The translations under genes were made by a program, and so were the position numbers. From positions 1 to 44,076 of the forward strand of contig JAETOP010000018.1 in NCBI GenBank assembly GCA_021771675.1: a stretch of DNA of 44,076 bases. The letters run 5' to 3'. Source of the DNA: Oscillospiraceae bacterium. GTDB lineage: Bacteria; Bacillota_A; Clostridia; Oscillospirales; Oscillospiraceae. A model generated the notes under the pieces. That model searched no databases. It worked only from the letters and a program-made list of their open reading frames with translations, and was not told the DNA's origin. Shown one piece after another: positions 15,873 to 23,215 of the stretch; the stretch's first letter is position 1, and each line of letters starts with the position of its first letter.

Positions 15873-15936
15873 TTCACTCTTCACAATAACCTTTTCCTTC
15901 CCAAAAATCGGCCCCAATAATTTAGTGAAGAGTGAA
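15873..15936. repeat. 12-bp inverted repeat upstream of four-helix-bundle gene
   Basis: TTCACTCTTCAC (15873-15884) and GTGAAGAGTGAA (15925-15936) are perfect complements 40 bases apart. The left arm lies in the 5' untranslated part of the minus-strand gene. It could be an operator, an RNA hairpin or a remnant of the cassette's insertion. Confidence 0.55.
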
Positions 15937-15941
15937 TAAGT

Positions 15942-15979
15942 AAAAATCGGCAATCTTCTTGCGAAGCTTGCCGATTTTT
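15942..15979 (-). terminator. Terminator of tRNA-Gln
   Basis: On the minus strand AAAAATCGGCAA (15968-15979) pairs perfectly with TTGCCGATTTTT (15942-15953). The stem starts at the final A of the encoded CCA, so transcription ends almost directly after the tRNA. Confidence 0.8.
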
Positions 15980-16052
15980 GGCAGAGGATGAGGGATTCGA
16001 ACCCCCGCAAACGGAGTCAGAGTCCGGTGTGCTACCGTTACACAAATCCTCT
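15979..16052 (-). tRNA. tRNA-Gln (CUG)
   Basis: This 74-nt cloverleaf has acceptor arms AGAGGAT / ATCCTCT, discriminator G and encoded CCA. The anticodon loop CUCUGAC gives CUG, read as glutamine. The T-arm is GGTTCGAATCC-like. The first pair position of the anticodon stem (C with U) is mismatched, which is mildly unusual. Its promoter is at 16070-16097. Confidence 0.9.
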
Positions 16053-16069
16053 ACATTTGGAACGGTATT

Positions 16070-16097
16070 ATTATATCCAATTTTCGGGAAAAGTCAA
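16070..16097 (-). promoter_or_regulatory. Promoter of tRNA-Gln
   Basis: On the minus strand TTGACT (16092-16097), a 16-base spacer and TATAAT (16070-16075) lie 17 bases before the tRNA 5' end. Confidence 0.7.
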
Positions 16098-16191
16098 GCC
16101 TAAATTTCCAAAATATTTCTCCGGGGCCCAAAGCGCCCTTACTCCACAAAGCCCTTCCCAGGAAACTGAAAAAAGGCGGCGGATTTGGCCG

Positions 16192-16220
16192 TTGAAATCG
16201 AATTGCCCATATGGTATCAT
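16192..16220 (+). promoter_or_regulatory. Promoter of the two-component regulator
   Basis: TTGAAA (16192-16197), a 17-base spacer and TATCAT (16215-16220) with an extended TGG just before the -10. It lies about 20 bases before the response-regulator ATG, leaving a very short leader. Confidence 0.7.
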
Positions 16221-16240
16221 AGCCCAAACGAGGTGAGCTT

Positions 16241-16891
16241 ATGAAAATTCTTCTGATAGAGGACGATACCGCCCTGCGCACGGCGTTAACGGAGCTGCTG
16301 CTCCGGGAGGGGTATGAGGTGACACAGGCGGACTGCGTCCTGGAAGCAAAGCGGCTGCTGGGCGGCGACGTTCAGCTGATTCTGCTGGATGTCACCCTGC
16401 CCGACGGCGACGGGGTGGAGCTTTGCAGGCAGTGGCGGGGGGACGGGGTGACCACCCCCATCCTGTTCCTGACGGCAAAGGACGAGGAGTACGATGTGGT
16501 GCGGGGCCTGGACGCCGGGGGAAACGACTATGTGACCAAGCCCTTCCGCATCCAGGAGCTGCTCAGCCGGATTCGGGTGTTGCTCCGGGGCCGGGAGGCG
16601 TCGGACAACCTCAAGCGGCGCAGCGGAATCTGCCTGGATACCGGAAAAATGCTGGCAAGCAAAGAGGGCATCCCTCTGAACCTGACGTTGACGGAGTATA
16701 AGATTTTGCAGTGCCTCATCTCCCACACGGGAATTGTTACCCGCAGCCATCTTCTGGATGCGCTGTGGGATGCTGACGCCAGATTTGTGGACGACAACAC
16801 CCTTTCCGTCCACGTCAGCCGCCTGCGGGAGAAAATCGGCGGGGAACGGATTAAAACCGTCAGAGGAGTGGGGTACCAGTGGGTGGATTGA
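16241..16891 (+). CDS. OmpR/PhoB-family response regulator
   Basis: This 216-residue protein has a receiver domain (residues 1-115) with acidic pocket Glu7-Asp8-Asp9, phosphoacceptor Asp50 (LILLDVTLPDG), Thr near 78 and Lys near 100. A winged-helix DNA-binding domain follows (TLTEYKILQCLI, RFVDDNTLSVHVSRLREKIG). It overlaps its kinase by 13 bases and likely controls the adjacent ABC exporter through the direct repeats at 17764-17795. GAGGTGAG precedes its ATG. Confidence 0.93.
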   Translation: MKILLIEDDTALRTALTELLLREGYEVTQADCVLEAKRLLGGDVQLILLDVTLPDGDGVELCRQWRGDGVTTPILFLTAKDEEYDVVRGLDAGGNDYVTKPFRIQELLSRIRVLLRGREASDNLKRRSGICLDTGKMLASKEGIPLNLTLTEYKILQCLISHTGIVTRSHLLDALWDADARFVDDNTLSVHVSRLREKIGGERIKTVRGVGYQWVD

Positions 16892-17766
16892 TCGCTTTGG
16901 CAGCCGTCCTCGGGGCCTTCTGCATTGCGCTTCTGCTGCTCAGGGTGCGGGATCGCCTTAGAATCCGGCGGCTCCGGCAGCAGACCGAGGACTTTTTAAC
17001 TCATGCCGGCAAACCTATGGATGTGGCGCTGGGGGAGGACGGCATTGCCGTGCTCCAAAATGAAATATGCGAATTGCAGGATCGGCTGATTCGGGCAAGA
17101 GAGCTGCAAAAAGAGGAATGCAGCCGCACCAGCAGCCTGACCGCCGACATTTCCCATCAGCTGAAAACGCCCCTGACCACCCTCCGGCTCTATACCGAGA
17201 TGGACGCCGCACCCCACATGGAGGGGAGCCTGGAACAGATTTCCCGGATGGAGAACCTGATTCAGGGCCTGCTGCGATTGGAGCGGCTCTGCGCCGACGG
17301 CTACAGCTTCGTGTATCAGCAGCAGGATATGGGCGAGCTGATCGAGGAGCAGTGGAGCTTTCTCACGGCGGCGTTCCCGGAGCGGAAGCTGAAAATCACC
17401 GGGGAGGCCACCATTCGCTGTGACAAAAAATGGATGGGGGAGGCCTTCCTGAATCTTCTGAAAAATGCCTGTGAGCATACCCTTCCGGGAGGGAATATCT
17501 GGGTTTCTCTGGAGAAAACCGACGCCGCCTTTTTCTGCACCCTGGAGGATGACGGCGGGGGCGTCCGGGAGCGGGAGCTGCCCCATTTATTTGAACGATT
17601 TTACCGGGCGGAGCACCAAAGCACCCAGGGGGCGGGAATCGGTCTCGCCATCGTCCGGGAAATCATCCGCCGCCATCACGGCGCCATTGTGGCCTGCAAC
17701 ACCCTGCGGGGATTGAAAATGGAGATCACCCTGCCGGTGATTGACGGGATTCTTACGAATTCTTAA
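16879..17766 (+). CDS. Sensor histidine kinase with minimal sensor
   Basis: This 295-residue kinase starts at GTG within the regulator gene. It has one N-terminal hydrophobic helix (about residues 3-22), then a HisKA domain with DISHQLKTPLTT (the phosphorylated His) and a HATPase domain (NLLKNACEH, DDGGGV, GAGIGLAIV). There is almost no extracellular sensing region. This fits kinases that sense through an associated transporter, as BceS does with BceAB, and such a transporter follows. Confidence 0.9.
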   Translation: MGGLIALAAVLGAFCIALLLLRVRDRLRIRRLRQQTEDFLTHAGKPMDVALGEDGIAVLQNEICELQDRLIRARELQKEECSRTSSLTADISHQLKTPLTTLRLYTEMDAAPHMEGSLEQISRMENLIQGLLRLERLCADGYSFVYQQQDMGELIEEQWSFLTAAFPERKLKITGEATIRCDKKWMGEAFLNLLKNACEHTLPGGNIWVSLEKTDAAFFCTLEDDGGGVRERELPHLFERFYRAEHQSTQGAGIGLAIVREIIRRHHGAIVACNTLRGLKMEITLPVIDGILTNS

Positions 17767-17805
17767 GCTTCACGCAAGATGAATGTAAGCTTCGCCTGTT
17801 AGGAT
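17764..17805 (+). promoter_or_regulatory. Candidate response-regulator operator and promoter of the ABC exporter
   Basis: TAAGCTTCAC (17764-17773) and TAAGCTTCGC (17786-17795) are direct repeats with starts 22 bases apart, two helical turns, as expected for tandem OmpR-type dimers. They overlap the -35 zone of an extended -10 (TG-T-TAGGAT, -10 at 17800-17805) with no good -35, which suggests activation. The ABC genes begin 22 bases downstream. Confidence 0.6.
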
Positions 17806-17826
17806 AGAGACAAAGGAGGGATGCAT

Positions 17827-18510
17827 ATGGAAATCATCCATTGCGAAAATCTGAGTAAAATCTATCAAGCGGGCGAAGCTTCTGTTTATGCCCTGGACGA
17901 TGTGAGCCTGAGCCTGGAGGCGGGCACCTTTACCGCCATCACCGGCCCCAGCGGCAGCGGAAAGTCCACCCTGCTGCACCTGCTCAGCGGCCTGGACAAG
18001 CCCACCAAGGGAAAGGTCTTCTACCGGGAAAATGAGCTGTACCGGTATAATGACAATCAGCTCTCCGTCCTGCGCCGCCGCCGGTTCGGCTTCGTGTTCC
18101 AGAGCTATAATCTGGTGAAGGAACTGACGGGCTATGAGAATATCCTTCTGCCCGTGATGCTGGACAGCCGGAAGCCGGACGAGGAATACTTAAACAGCAT
18201 GATTGACCTGCTGGGCATCCGGGAGCGGCTGTCCCACCTGCCCAGCGCCATGAGCGGCGGCCAGCAGCAGCGCTTCTGCATCGCCCGGGCCCTGGCCAAC
18301 AAGCCCGCCATTCTCTTCGCGGACGAGCCCACCGGCAACCTGGACGGCAAGGCGGGCCGGGAGGTGCTGACATTGCTGCGCACCGTCAGCCATGAGCTGG
18401 GAATCACCCTGGTTCTGGTGACCCACGACCTGCATGTGGCGGAGCAGGCCGACCGGGTGATCAAGCTGGAAGACGGCAAAATCATCGCCGACAGCGGGGT
18501 GAGCGCATGA
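17827..18510 (+). CDS. ABC exporter ATP-binding protein (BceA/MacB-like)
   Basis: This 227-residue ATPase has Walker A GPSGSGKST (40-48), Q-loop FVFQSYNLV, signature MSGGQQQR and Walker B ILFADEPTGNLD, the set typical of the LolD/MacB/BceA group. The SD AAAGGAGGG ends six bases before the ATG at 17827; the ATG at 17821 would be too close. It pairs with the FtsX-type permease that overlaps its stop codon. By analogy it may confer antimicrobial-peptide resistance, sensed with the upstream two-component system. Confidence 0.92.
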   Translation: MEIIHCENLSKIYQAGEASVYALDDVSLSLEAGTFTAITGPSGSGKSTLLHLLSGLDKPTKGKVFYRENELYRYNDNQLSVLRRRRFGFVFQSYNLVKELTGYENILLPVMLDSRKPDEEYLNSMIDLLGIRERLSHLPSAMSGGQQQRFCIARALANKPAILFADEPTGNLDGKAGREVLTLLRTVSHELGITLVLVTHDLHVAEQADRVIKLEDGKIIADSGVSA

Positions 18511-21248
18511 AGGCCCTGACTGTGGGCCGCATGGCCGCCGCCCGGCTGAGGACCAACCGAAAGACCTACGTCAGCCTGATTGTGGGCATTTTCCTGTCCG
18601 TGTTCCTGGTGTCCACCCTGGTGCTGTGTATCCAGGGGGTGGTTCTGGGTCAGCTGGAACAGACCGACAAGCGGATGGGCTATGAGGATGCCCTCCTGCT
18701 GGACACCCCGGAGCTGACGGATGGGGAACTGGCCGAAACGGGATTTTTTGACACCATCGGTCACGTTTACGTGTCCGCCGGAGTAAAGGACACCGACATT
18801 TATCTGGGCTGGTACGATGATGCCGGGGCATCATTGCTCTGCCGCCAGCTCCTGGAGGGGAGGATGCCGGAACAGGCAGGGGAGATTGCCATGGAGCGCA
18901 GCGCCATGCTGGCCATCCGGGAGGATGGGCAGTGGCAGCTGGGTGATCAGGTAACGCTGAATCTGACCCCGATTGACGGGGTGGAGGAGGAGAGAACCTT
19001 TACCCTGGTGGGGGTGCTGGCGGAGCAGTCCAGCTTCCTGGCCATTTCCCAGAGAAACGCCCCTACCTTTGTCTCCGGGTTTCCGGCAATTCTGGTTTCT
19101 CCCGAGGAGCCCGCTTTTCTAAGCGGACGGACGGTGCTCCACCGGCTGATGACCCTGAAGGTGCCCATTACCGAGGAGCTGTTTGAAGCCATGCAAACCC
19201 GCATTGCAGGATGCGCCATGGGATATGGACAGTTCCGGGTAAAGACCATGACCGGAAGGCTGCTTGACAATTATTTTGCCCCGGATGTGCTGGGCCTGAA
19301 TTCCGATGCTATGGTGATCGCCATTATGGCGGGAATGCTGATTCTCTCTCTGCTGCTCAGCTGCTGCGTGGGAATTGCTGGGAGCATGGAGGGGATTTTG
19401 AACAAGCGCCGGGAGGAAATCGGTGTCCTCCGGGCTCTGGGGGCCACCAAGGGCCAGATCCGCCGGATGTTCGGCCGGGAGAGCTGGCTGCTGGCCCTGA
19501 CCACCGCCCCGATCTCTATTGGTCTATCCTGCCTGCTGGTATGGGGCCTGGAAAAGTGGGCGCCGGAAAACATGATCTTCAAATTTGATCTGCGGTTGAT
19601 GCTGCCCATTTTTCTGCTCAGCGCCGCTACCGTTCTTCTCTCCGGCAGCATCCCCCTGCGCCGGGCCTCCAACCAGATGCCCATGAGCGTCCTGCGGGAC
19701 ACGGAGCTGCTTCGCAAATCCCGGCTGCTTCGCAGCCAAAAGCAGTTCTCCGTCCCCAATCTCATTTCCCGGCGTATGGTTCGGCTCTATCCCACCCGGC
19801 TTTTGGGAGGTGTTATCCTGTCCGGACTGATGTGCTTCTGCGCCGCCCTGTTTGCCATCGTGGCCTACGAGGGCACCTACACCTTCATGCCCTCCAATTC
19901 CGCATACGACATTGCCATAGATAGTCGGAGCTTCCGCAGCTTTATATCCCTCCAGTCCGGGCGGGGCCTGTCGGATCAGAGCCTGAACCAGCTGGCGAGC
20001 CTCCCCCATGTCCGGAAGGTGGATGTGCGCCGAAATCTGCGGGTCAACCTGCTGCTGGAAAACAAAACCGGATATTTTGACCTGGGATACATGATCAACT
20101 ACCATATGATGTCTGAGGAAGACTGCATGGAATGTTACCGCCGCATGGGTACGGAAATCAACGCAGAAAATGAGGAGGGCTACCGCCAGTCCTATAACGA
20201 TGAGCAGCAGGCCTACAGCGCCCTGAGAAAGGCACAGAATATCTCCCAGGAGGTCGTCCATACCGAACTGCAAACGCTTTCGGCGGAGGAACTGCGGGAA
20301 TTGGAACCCTACCTGGGCTCCGGCAGAATCAATGTGGATGCCATCAACGCCGGACGGGAGGTGCTGATCCTGGCCCCCAAGGTCTATTTTATTCCCTATA
20401 AGGATGAAGCCGGCGGCTGGTATACGGCAGATGCTTCCCGGGCCCAGCGGGACATGGCGTCTTTAAGCGTGGAGAACGACTGGGCCTATGCCGGTCAGAC
20501 CCTTCCCATCATGCAGCTGTATACCGAGGATGCCAGGGAATATGCAGGCGTTGCCGAGAGACTCTTCGCCAACTGCACCCGGCTGGATGCCACGGTCACC
20601 GTGGGCGGCGTCCTGGACAAGCAGCCGGATTATTTGAATGGGCTGTGGGGCAGTGTACTGACCACGGAGCAGGGCCTTCGGAATATGGGTCTCAACCGCA
20701 ACGGCTATGTGGGCATTCAAATTTTCCTGGACGGCGAGGTTGACCAGACTGTCGAAGAGGAGCTGACCAGAAGCATCAACGCCATCGCCCGGCGGGCGGA
20801 GGGCTCCAGGGTGGTGAACAACATGGAGATCGCCCGGGAAGATGCCCGGAGCTATTTCCAGCTCTTTGTTCTGATTGGAGCCATCGCACTGGTGTTCTTT
20901 GCCGTGTCCGCCGGGATGATCCTGTCCACCGTCACCCGGCAGATTCAAGCGGACGGAAAGCGGATCGGGATGCTCCGGGCGGTGGGGGCGGAGGAAAAGA
21001 CCATCCTTCGCTGCTACAGCGGACAGGTGTTCCTCTCCCTGGCCTTGGGCATGGCCCTGGCGATTCTGGTGGTTATTCTCCTGATGGTATTTGCGGGGAT
21101 GAACCTTGGACTGGTGTATTGCCTCTGCGGCATTGCTGCGATCCTGATTTTCAGCGGCTCCTGCCTGGGGCTGTGCATCCTGCTGCTGCGCCGGAGAGTC
21201 CGCCAGGTGACGAATCAAAGCATTATCGAGAACATTCGGGAGCTGTGA
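18507..21248 (+). CDS. Large FtsX-type ABC permease
   Basis: This 913-residue permease has an N-terminal helix (residues about 22-45), a large extracellular domain, an FtsX core with helices near 270-290, 320-345 and 365-385, another helix near 430-450, a second extracellular region, and a last FtsX core (IGAIALVFFAVSAGMIL onward). RREEIGVLRALGATKGQI and DGKRIGMLRAVGAEEKTI are the two cytosolic coupling motifs. It is longer than BceB (about 650 aa) and has two large outside domains. It starts with an ATGA overlap on the ATPase gene. Confidence 0.88.
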   Translation: MKALTVGRMAAARLRTNRKTYVSLIVGIFLSVFLVSTLVLCIQGVVLGQLEQTDKRMGYEDALLLDTPELTDGELAETGFFDTIGHVYVSAGVKDTDIYLGWYDDAGASLLCRQLLEGRMPEQAGEIAMERSAMLAIREDGQWQLGDQVTLNLTPIDGVEEERTFTLVGVLAEQSSFLAISQRNAPTFVSGFPAILVSPEEPAFLSGRTVLHRLMTLKVPITEELFEAMQTRIAGCAMGYGQFRVKTMTGRLLDNYFAPDVLGLNSDAMVIAIMAGMLILSLLLSCCVGIAGSMEGILNKRREEIGVLRALGATKGQIRRMFGRESWLLALTTAPISIGLSCLLVWGLEKWAPENMIFKFDLRLMLPIFLLSAATVLLSGSIPLRRASNQMPMSVLRDTELLRKSRLLRSQKQFSVPNLISRRMVRLYPTRLLGGVILSGLMCFCAALFAIVAYEGTYTFMPSNSAYDIAIDSRSFRSFISLQSGRGLSDQSLNQLASLPHVRKVDVRRNLRVNLLLENKTGYFDLGYMINYHMMSEEDCMECYRRMGTEINAENEEGYRQSYNDEQQAYSALRKAQNISQEVVHTELQTLSAEELRELEPYLGSGRINVDAINAGREVLILAPKVYFIPYKDEAGGWYTADASRAQRDMASLSVENDWAYAGQTLPIMQLYTEDAREYAGVAERLFANCTRLDATVTVGGVLDKQPDYLNGLWGSVLTTEQGLRNMGLNRNGYVGIQIFLDGEVDQTVEEELTRSINAIARRAEGSRVVNNMEIAREDARSYFQLFVLIGAIALVFFAVSAGMILSTVTRQIQADGKRIGMLRAVGAEEKTILRCYSGQVFLSLALGMALAILVVILLMVFAGMNLGLVYCLCGIAAILIFSGSCLGLCILLLRRRVRQVTNQSIIENIREL

Positions 21249-21250
21249 AT

Positions 21251-22522
21251 ATGAGAAAATTTCGTTTCTTTTTGGCTCTTGCGGCCTTGATTTTAATGCT
21301 GAGCAGCGCTGCCTCTGCCGCCGATTTTGAGCTGGACGACAAAGCGGTCTTCTATGGCATGGAGGGCCGGTCCTGGTATCAGGGGTATGAGCCCACGGTG
21401 CAGTGGGGTAATTTCTCCATCTGCCTGCCCCTTCGCTCCGAAAAAGCCTCCGGGGAAATTACTGTGTCCATCGCCCTGGACGACCCGGATGTACTGCTGC
21501 TGCGCTCCCAGCCCGGAAGCACCCGGGTCTCCCCCAGGGAGGGGATTTACCCGGTGGCGCTGACGGTTCCCCTCGCTCAAAACCGGCGAAACGGGGACTA
21601 TGCCGCAAAAATCACCGTCTCCGGCCAGACCCGGGACGGAATCAAAGTGACGGAAATCTTCCCCTGTGTCATTCGGGTTCGGGACGGGGAGTACAACCCG
21701 GAAACCCTGACCCCCAAAATGGAAATTTCCGGCGATTTGAATGTGGGCGAAGACTGTATTCTGAATGTGTCCATCCACAACCCGGCGACTACCCTGTCCA
21801 TGACGGAGGGCACCCTGACGCTGACAGAGGAATCCGGCGATATTCTGGTTTCCGGCTCCGACCGCCTGGAGCTGCCGGAGATTCTTCCTGGGCAGACGCT
21901 CCAAATCCAGGTGCCGGTTACGGTGAAGGGGAAGGCGGCGGTGGAGCCCCACAGCCTGGGACTGAAGCTGTCCTATCAGGTGCTTGACGAGGCAGTCACC
22001 TGGGAGCAGACTTTTACCCATCCGGTGAATCAGCAGATTCGTCTGGAGCAGGGAGGCGTCAGTATGCCCTCCTCCGCTCTCCAAGGGGAGTTGACCAACC
22101 TCTCCGTCCCCCTGATGAACATGGGCAAGGGCAAGCTCTGCAACGCCATGGTCACCCTGGAATTCCCGGAGCTGATTCAGCGGCAGAGCGTGCTGGTGGG
22201 AACCATTGAGCCGGGGGCTACCGGCCAGGCCAAGCTGACCTTCACCCCGCCGGGAGACGCTTTGGGGGAATATTCCGGCACGGTCACCATCTCCTGTGAG
22301 GATGAATACGGCAACATGGAGCAAATGGAGCTTCCCGTAAGCATCACCATCCAGGAGGCAAAACCGGTTTCCACCGCCCAGGCGGAGGAAGAAAAGCCCG
22401 CCGCCCCCGGCTGGCTTCTGCCCCTGGCAGCGGCGATGTGCTTAGGTTTGCTGGTTGGGCTAATCGTGCAAGGGGTGCTGCTTCGCTCCAAGCTCCACAA
22501 ATTGGAGGAGGAACGGCTGTGA
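21251..22522 (+). CDS. Membrane-anchored extracellular accessory protein of the ABC system
   Basis: This 423-residue protein has a signal peptide (MRKFRFFLALAALILMLSS..., likely cleaved after ASA), an all-beta extracellular region resembling repeated CARDB/NEW3-like domains (for example GDLNVGEDCILNVSIHNP and LTNLSVPLMNMGKG), and one C-terminal helix (residues about 395-417) with a short charged tail. It begins two bases after the permease stop, so it should be an outside partner of that exporter. I cannot assign a substrate. Confidence 0.7.
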   Translation: MRKFRFFLALAALILMLSSAASAADFELDDKAVFYGMEGRSWYQGYEPTVQWGNFSICLPLRSEKASGEITVSIALDDPDVLLLRSQPGSTRVSPREGIYPVALTVPLAQNRRNGDYAAKITVSGQTRDGIKVTEIFPCVIRVRDGEYNPETLTPKMEISGDLNVGEDCILNVSIHNPATTLSMTEGTLTLTEESGDILVSGSDRLELPEILPGQTLQIQVPVTVKGKAAVEPHSLGLKLSYQVLDEAVTWEQTFTHPVNQQIRLEQGGVSMPSSALQGELTNLSVPLMNMGKGKLCNAMVTLEFPELIQRQSVLVGTIEPGATGQAKLTFTPPGDALGEYSGTVTISCEDEYGNMEQMELPVSITIQEAKPVSTAQAEEEKPAAPGWLLPLAAAMCLGLLVGLIVQGVLLRSKLHKLEEERL

Positions 22523-22552
22523 GAGAAGGACTTCCAAGACGGTACTTTTTCC

Positions 22553-22581
22553 TTGAAAATCGGGAGCTTTTGTGGTACTAT
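22553..22581 (+). promoter_or_regulatory. Promoter of the FTR-like gene
   Basis: TTGAAA (22553-22558), a 17-base spacer and TACTAT (22576-22581) with extended TGG. Transcription near 22588 gives a leader of about 137 nt that includes the palindrome at 22625-22687. Confidence 0.6.
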
Positions 22582-22624
22582 GGCCGTGGGATGTGTGCTT
22601 ATCATCTTTGCCAAATAGACGGAT

Positions 22625-22687
22625 AAATTGGCGTTTGGCGGGGTCATGACCCCGCCAAACGCAATCACCCCGCCAAACACCAATTTT
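22625..22687. repeat. Triple-arm CATGA palindromic repeat
   Basis: A perfect 32-bp palindrome (22631-22662) is centred on GGGGTCATGACCCC. A third arm at 22667-22687, ACCCCGCCAAACACCAATTTT, can replace the middle arm in pairing with the left arm at 22625-22644. The result is two mutually exclusive hairpins in the leader of the FTR-like gene. Shorter relatives are at 5854-5869 and 11769-11788. Confidence 0.75.
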
Positions 22688-22724
22688 GTGCAGAAATTTA
22701 TAAAAAGGAAAAGGAGCAATTTCG

Positions 22725-22919
22725 ATGGCTGTACGACTGAATGAAGACAAGGAAATGGTGCAAACCATCCGGGAGGGCCTGAAGCATACCGGCGGCTACT
22801 GCCCCTGCCGTCTGGAACGGACGGAGGAGAACAAGTGCATGTGCAAGGAATTCCGTGACCAGATTGCAGACCCCGATTTCAAGGGCTTCTGCCACTGTAT
22901 GCTCTACTACAAGGACTAA
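22725..22919 (+). CDS. Ferredoxin-thioredoxin-reductase catalytic-domain protein
   Basis: This 64-residue protein has three Cys pairs, C26PC28, C38MC40 and C56HC58, in the order seen in the beta subunit of ferredoxin:thioredoxin reductase (CPC, CPC, CHC), which carries a [4Fe-4S] cluster and a redox-active disulfide. The spacing between the first two pairs is shorter than in plant-type FTR, and no alpha subunit or thioredoxin gene is nearby. A redox role is likely, but the electron donor and partner are unknown. AAAGGAG precedes the ATG. Confidence 0.8.
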   Translation: MAVRLNEDKEMVQTIREGLKHTGGYCPCRLERTEENKCMCKEFRDQIADPDFKGFCHCMLYYKD

Positions 22920-22924
22920 GCGAT

Positions 22925-22955
22925 AGGATTCCCCCGGAAAAACCAGGGGAATCCT
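22925..22955 (+). terminator. Hairpin after the FTR-like gene
   Basis: AGGATTCCCC (22925-22934) and GGGGAATCCT (22946-22955) form a perfect 10-bp stem. It is followed by TCAAAAAAA rather than a T-run, so it is a poor intrinsic terminator and may mainly stabilise the mRNA end. Confidence 0.4.
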
Positions 22956-22966
22956 CAAAAAAAGTG

Positions 22967-22995
22967 TTGACAAATGAAGCGGCGAATGGTATGAT
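22967..22995 (+). promoter_or_regulatory. Promoter of tRNA-Leu
   Basis: Perfect TTGACA (22967-22972), a 17-base spacer and TATGAT (22990-22995) with extended TGG. The sequence from the -35 onward closely matches the promoter at the right edge (43971-43999). Confidence 0.85.
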
Positions 22996-23029
22996 AACGG
23001 GGCGTTGGGGAAACCTCAAAAGCGAATAT

Positions 23030-23117
23030 GGGCGAGTGGTGGAATTGGTAGACTCGCTAGATTCAGGTTCTAGTGTTCACTGCGGACGTGCGGGTTCAAG
23101 TCCCGCCTCGCCCACCA
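23030..23117 (+). tRNA. tRNA-Leu (CAG)
   Basis: This 88-nt class-II tRNA has acceptor arms GGGCGAG / CTCGCCC, discriminator A and encoded CCA. The anticodon stem CTAGA/TCTAG encloses TTCAGGT, giving CAG for leucine. A long variable arm (GTGTTCACTGCGGACGT region) is present, as expected for leucine. Confidence 0.95.
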
Positions 23118-23124
23118 AAGTAAG

Positions 23125-23159
23125 TTGACAGGCTACGCAGAGTGTAGCCTGTCAATTTT
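23125..23159 (+). terminator. Terminator of tRNA-Leu
   Basis: TTGACAGGCTAC (23125-23136) and GTAGCCTGTCAA (23144-23155) form a perfect 12-bp stem with a 7-base loop, followed by TTTT. Confidence 0.9.
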
Positions 23160-23215
23160 GCTGTACGGAAGAATAGCACCGGCACAGTTGCCATATGTGA
23201 AAGAAGGGAACTCCG

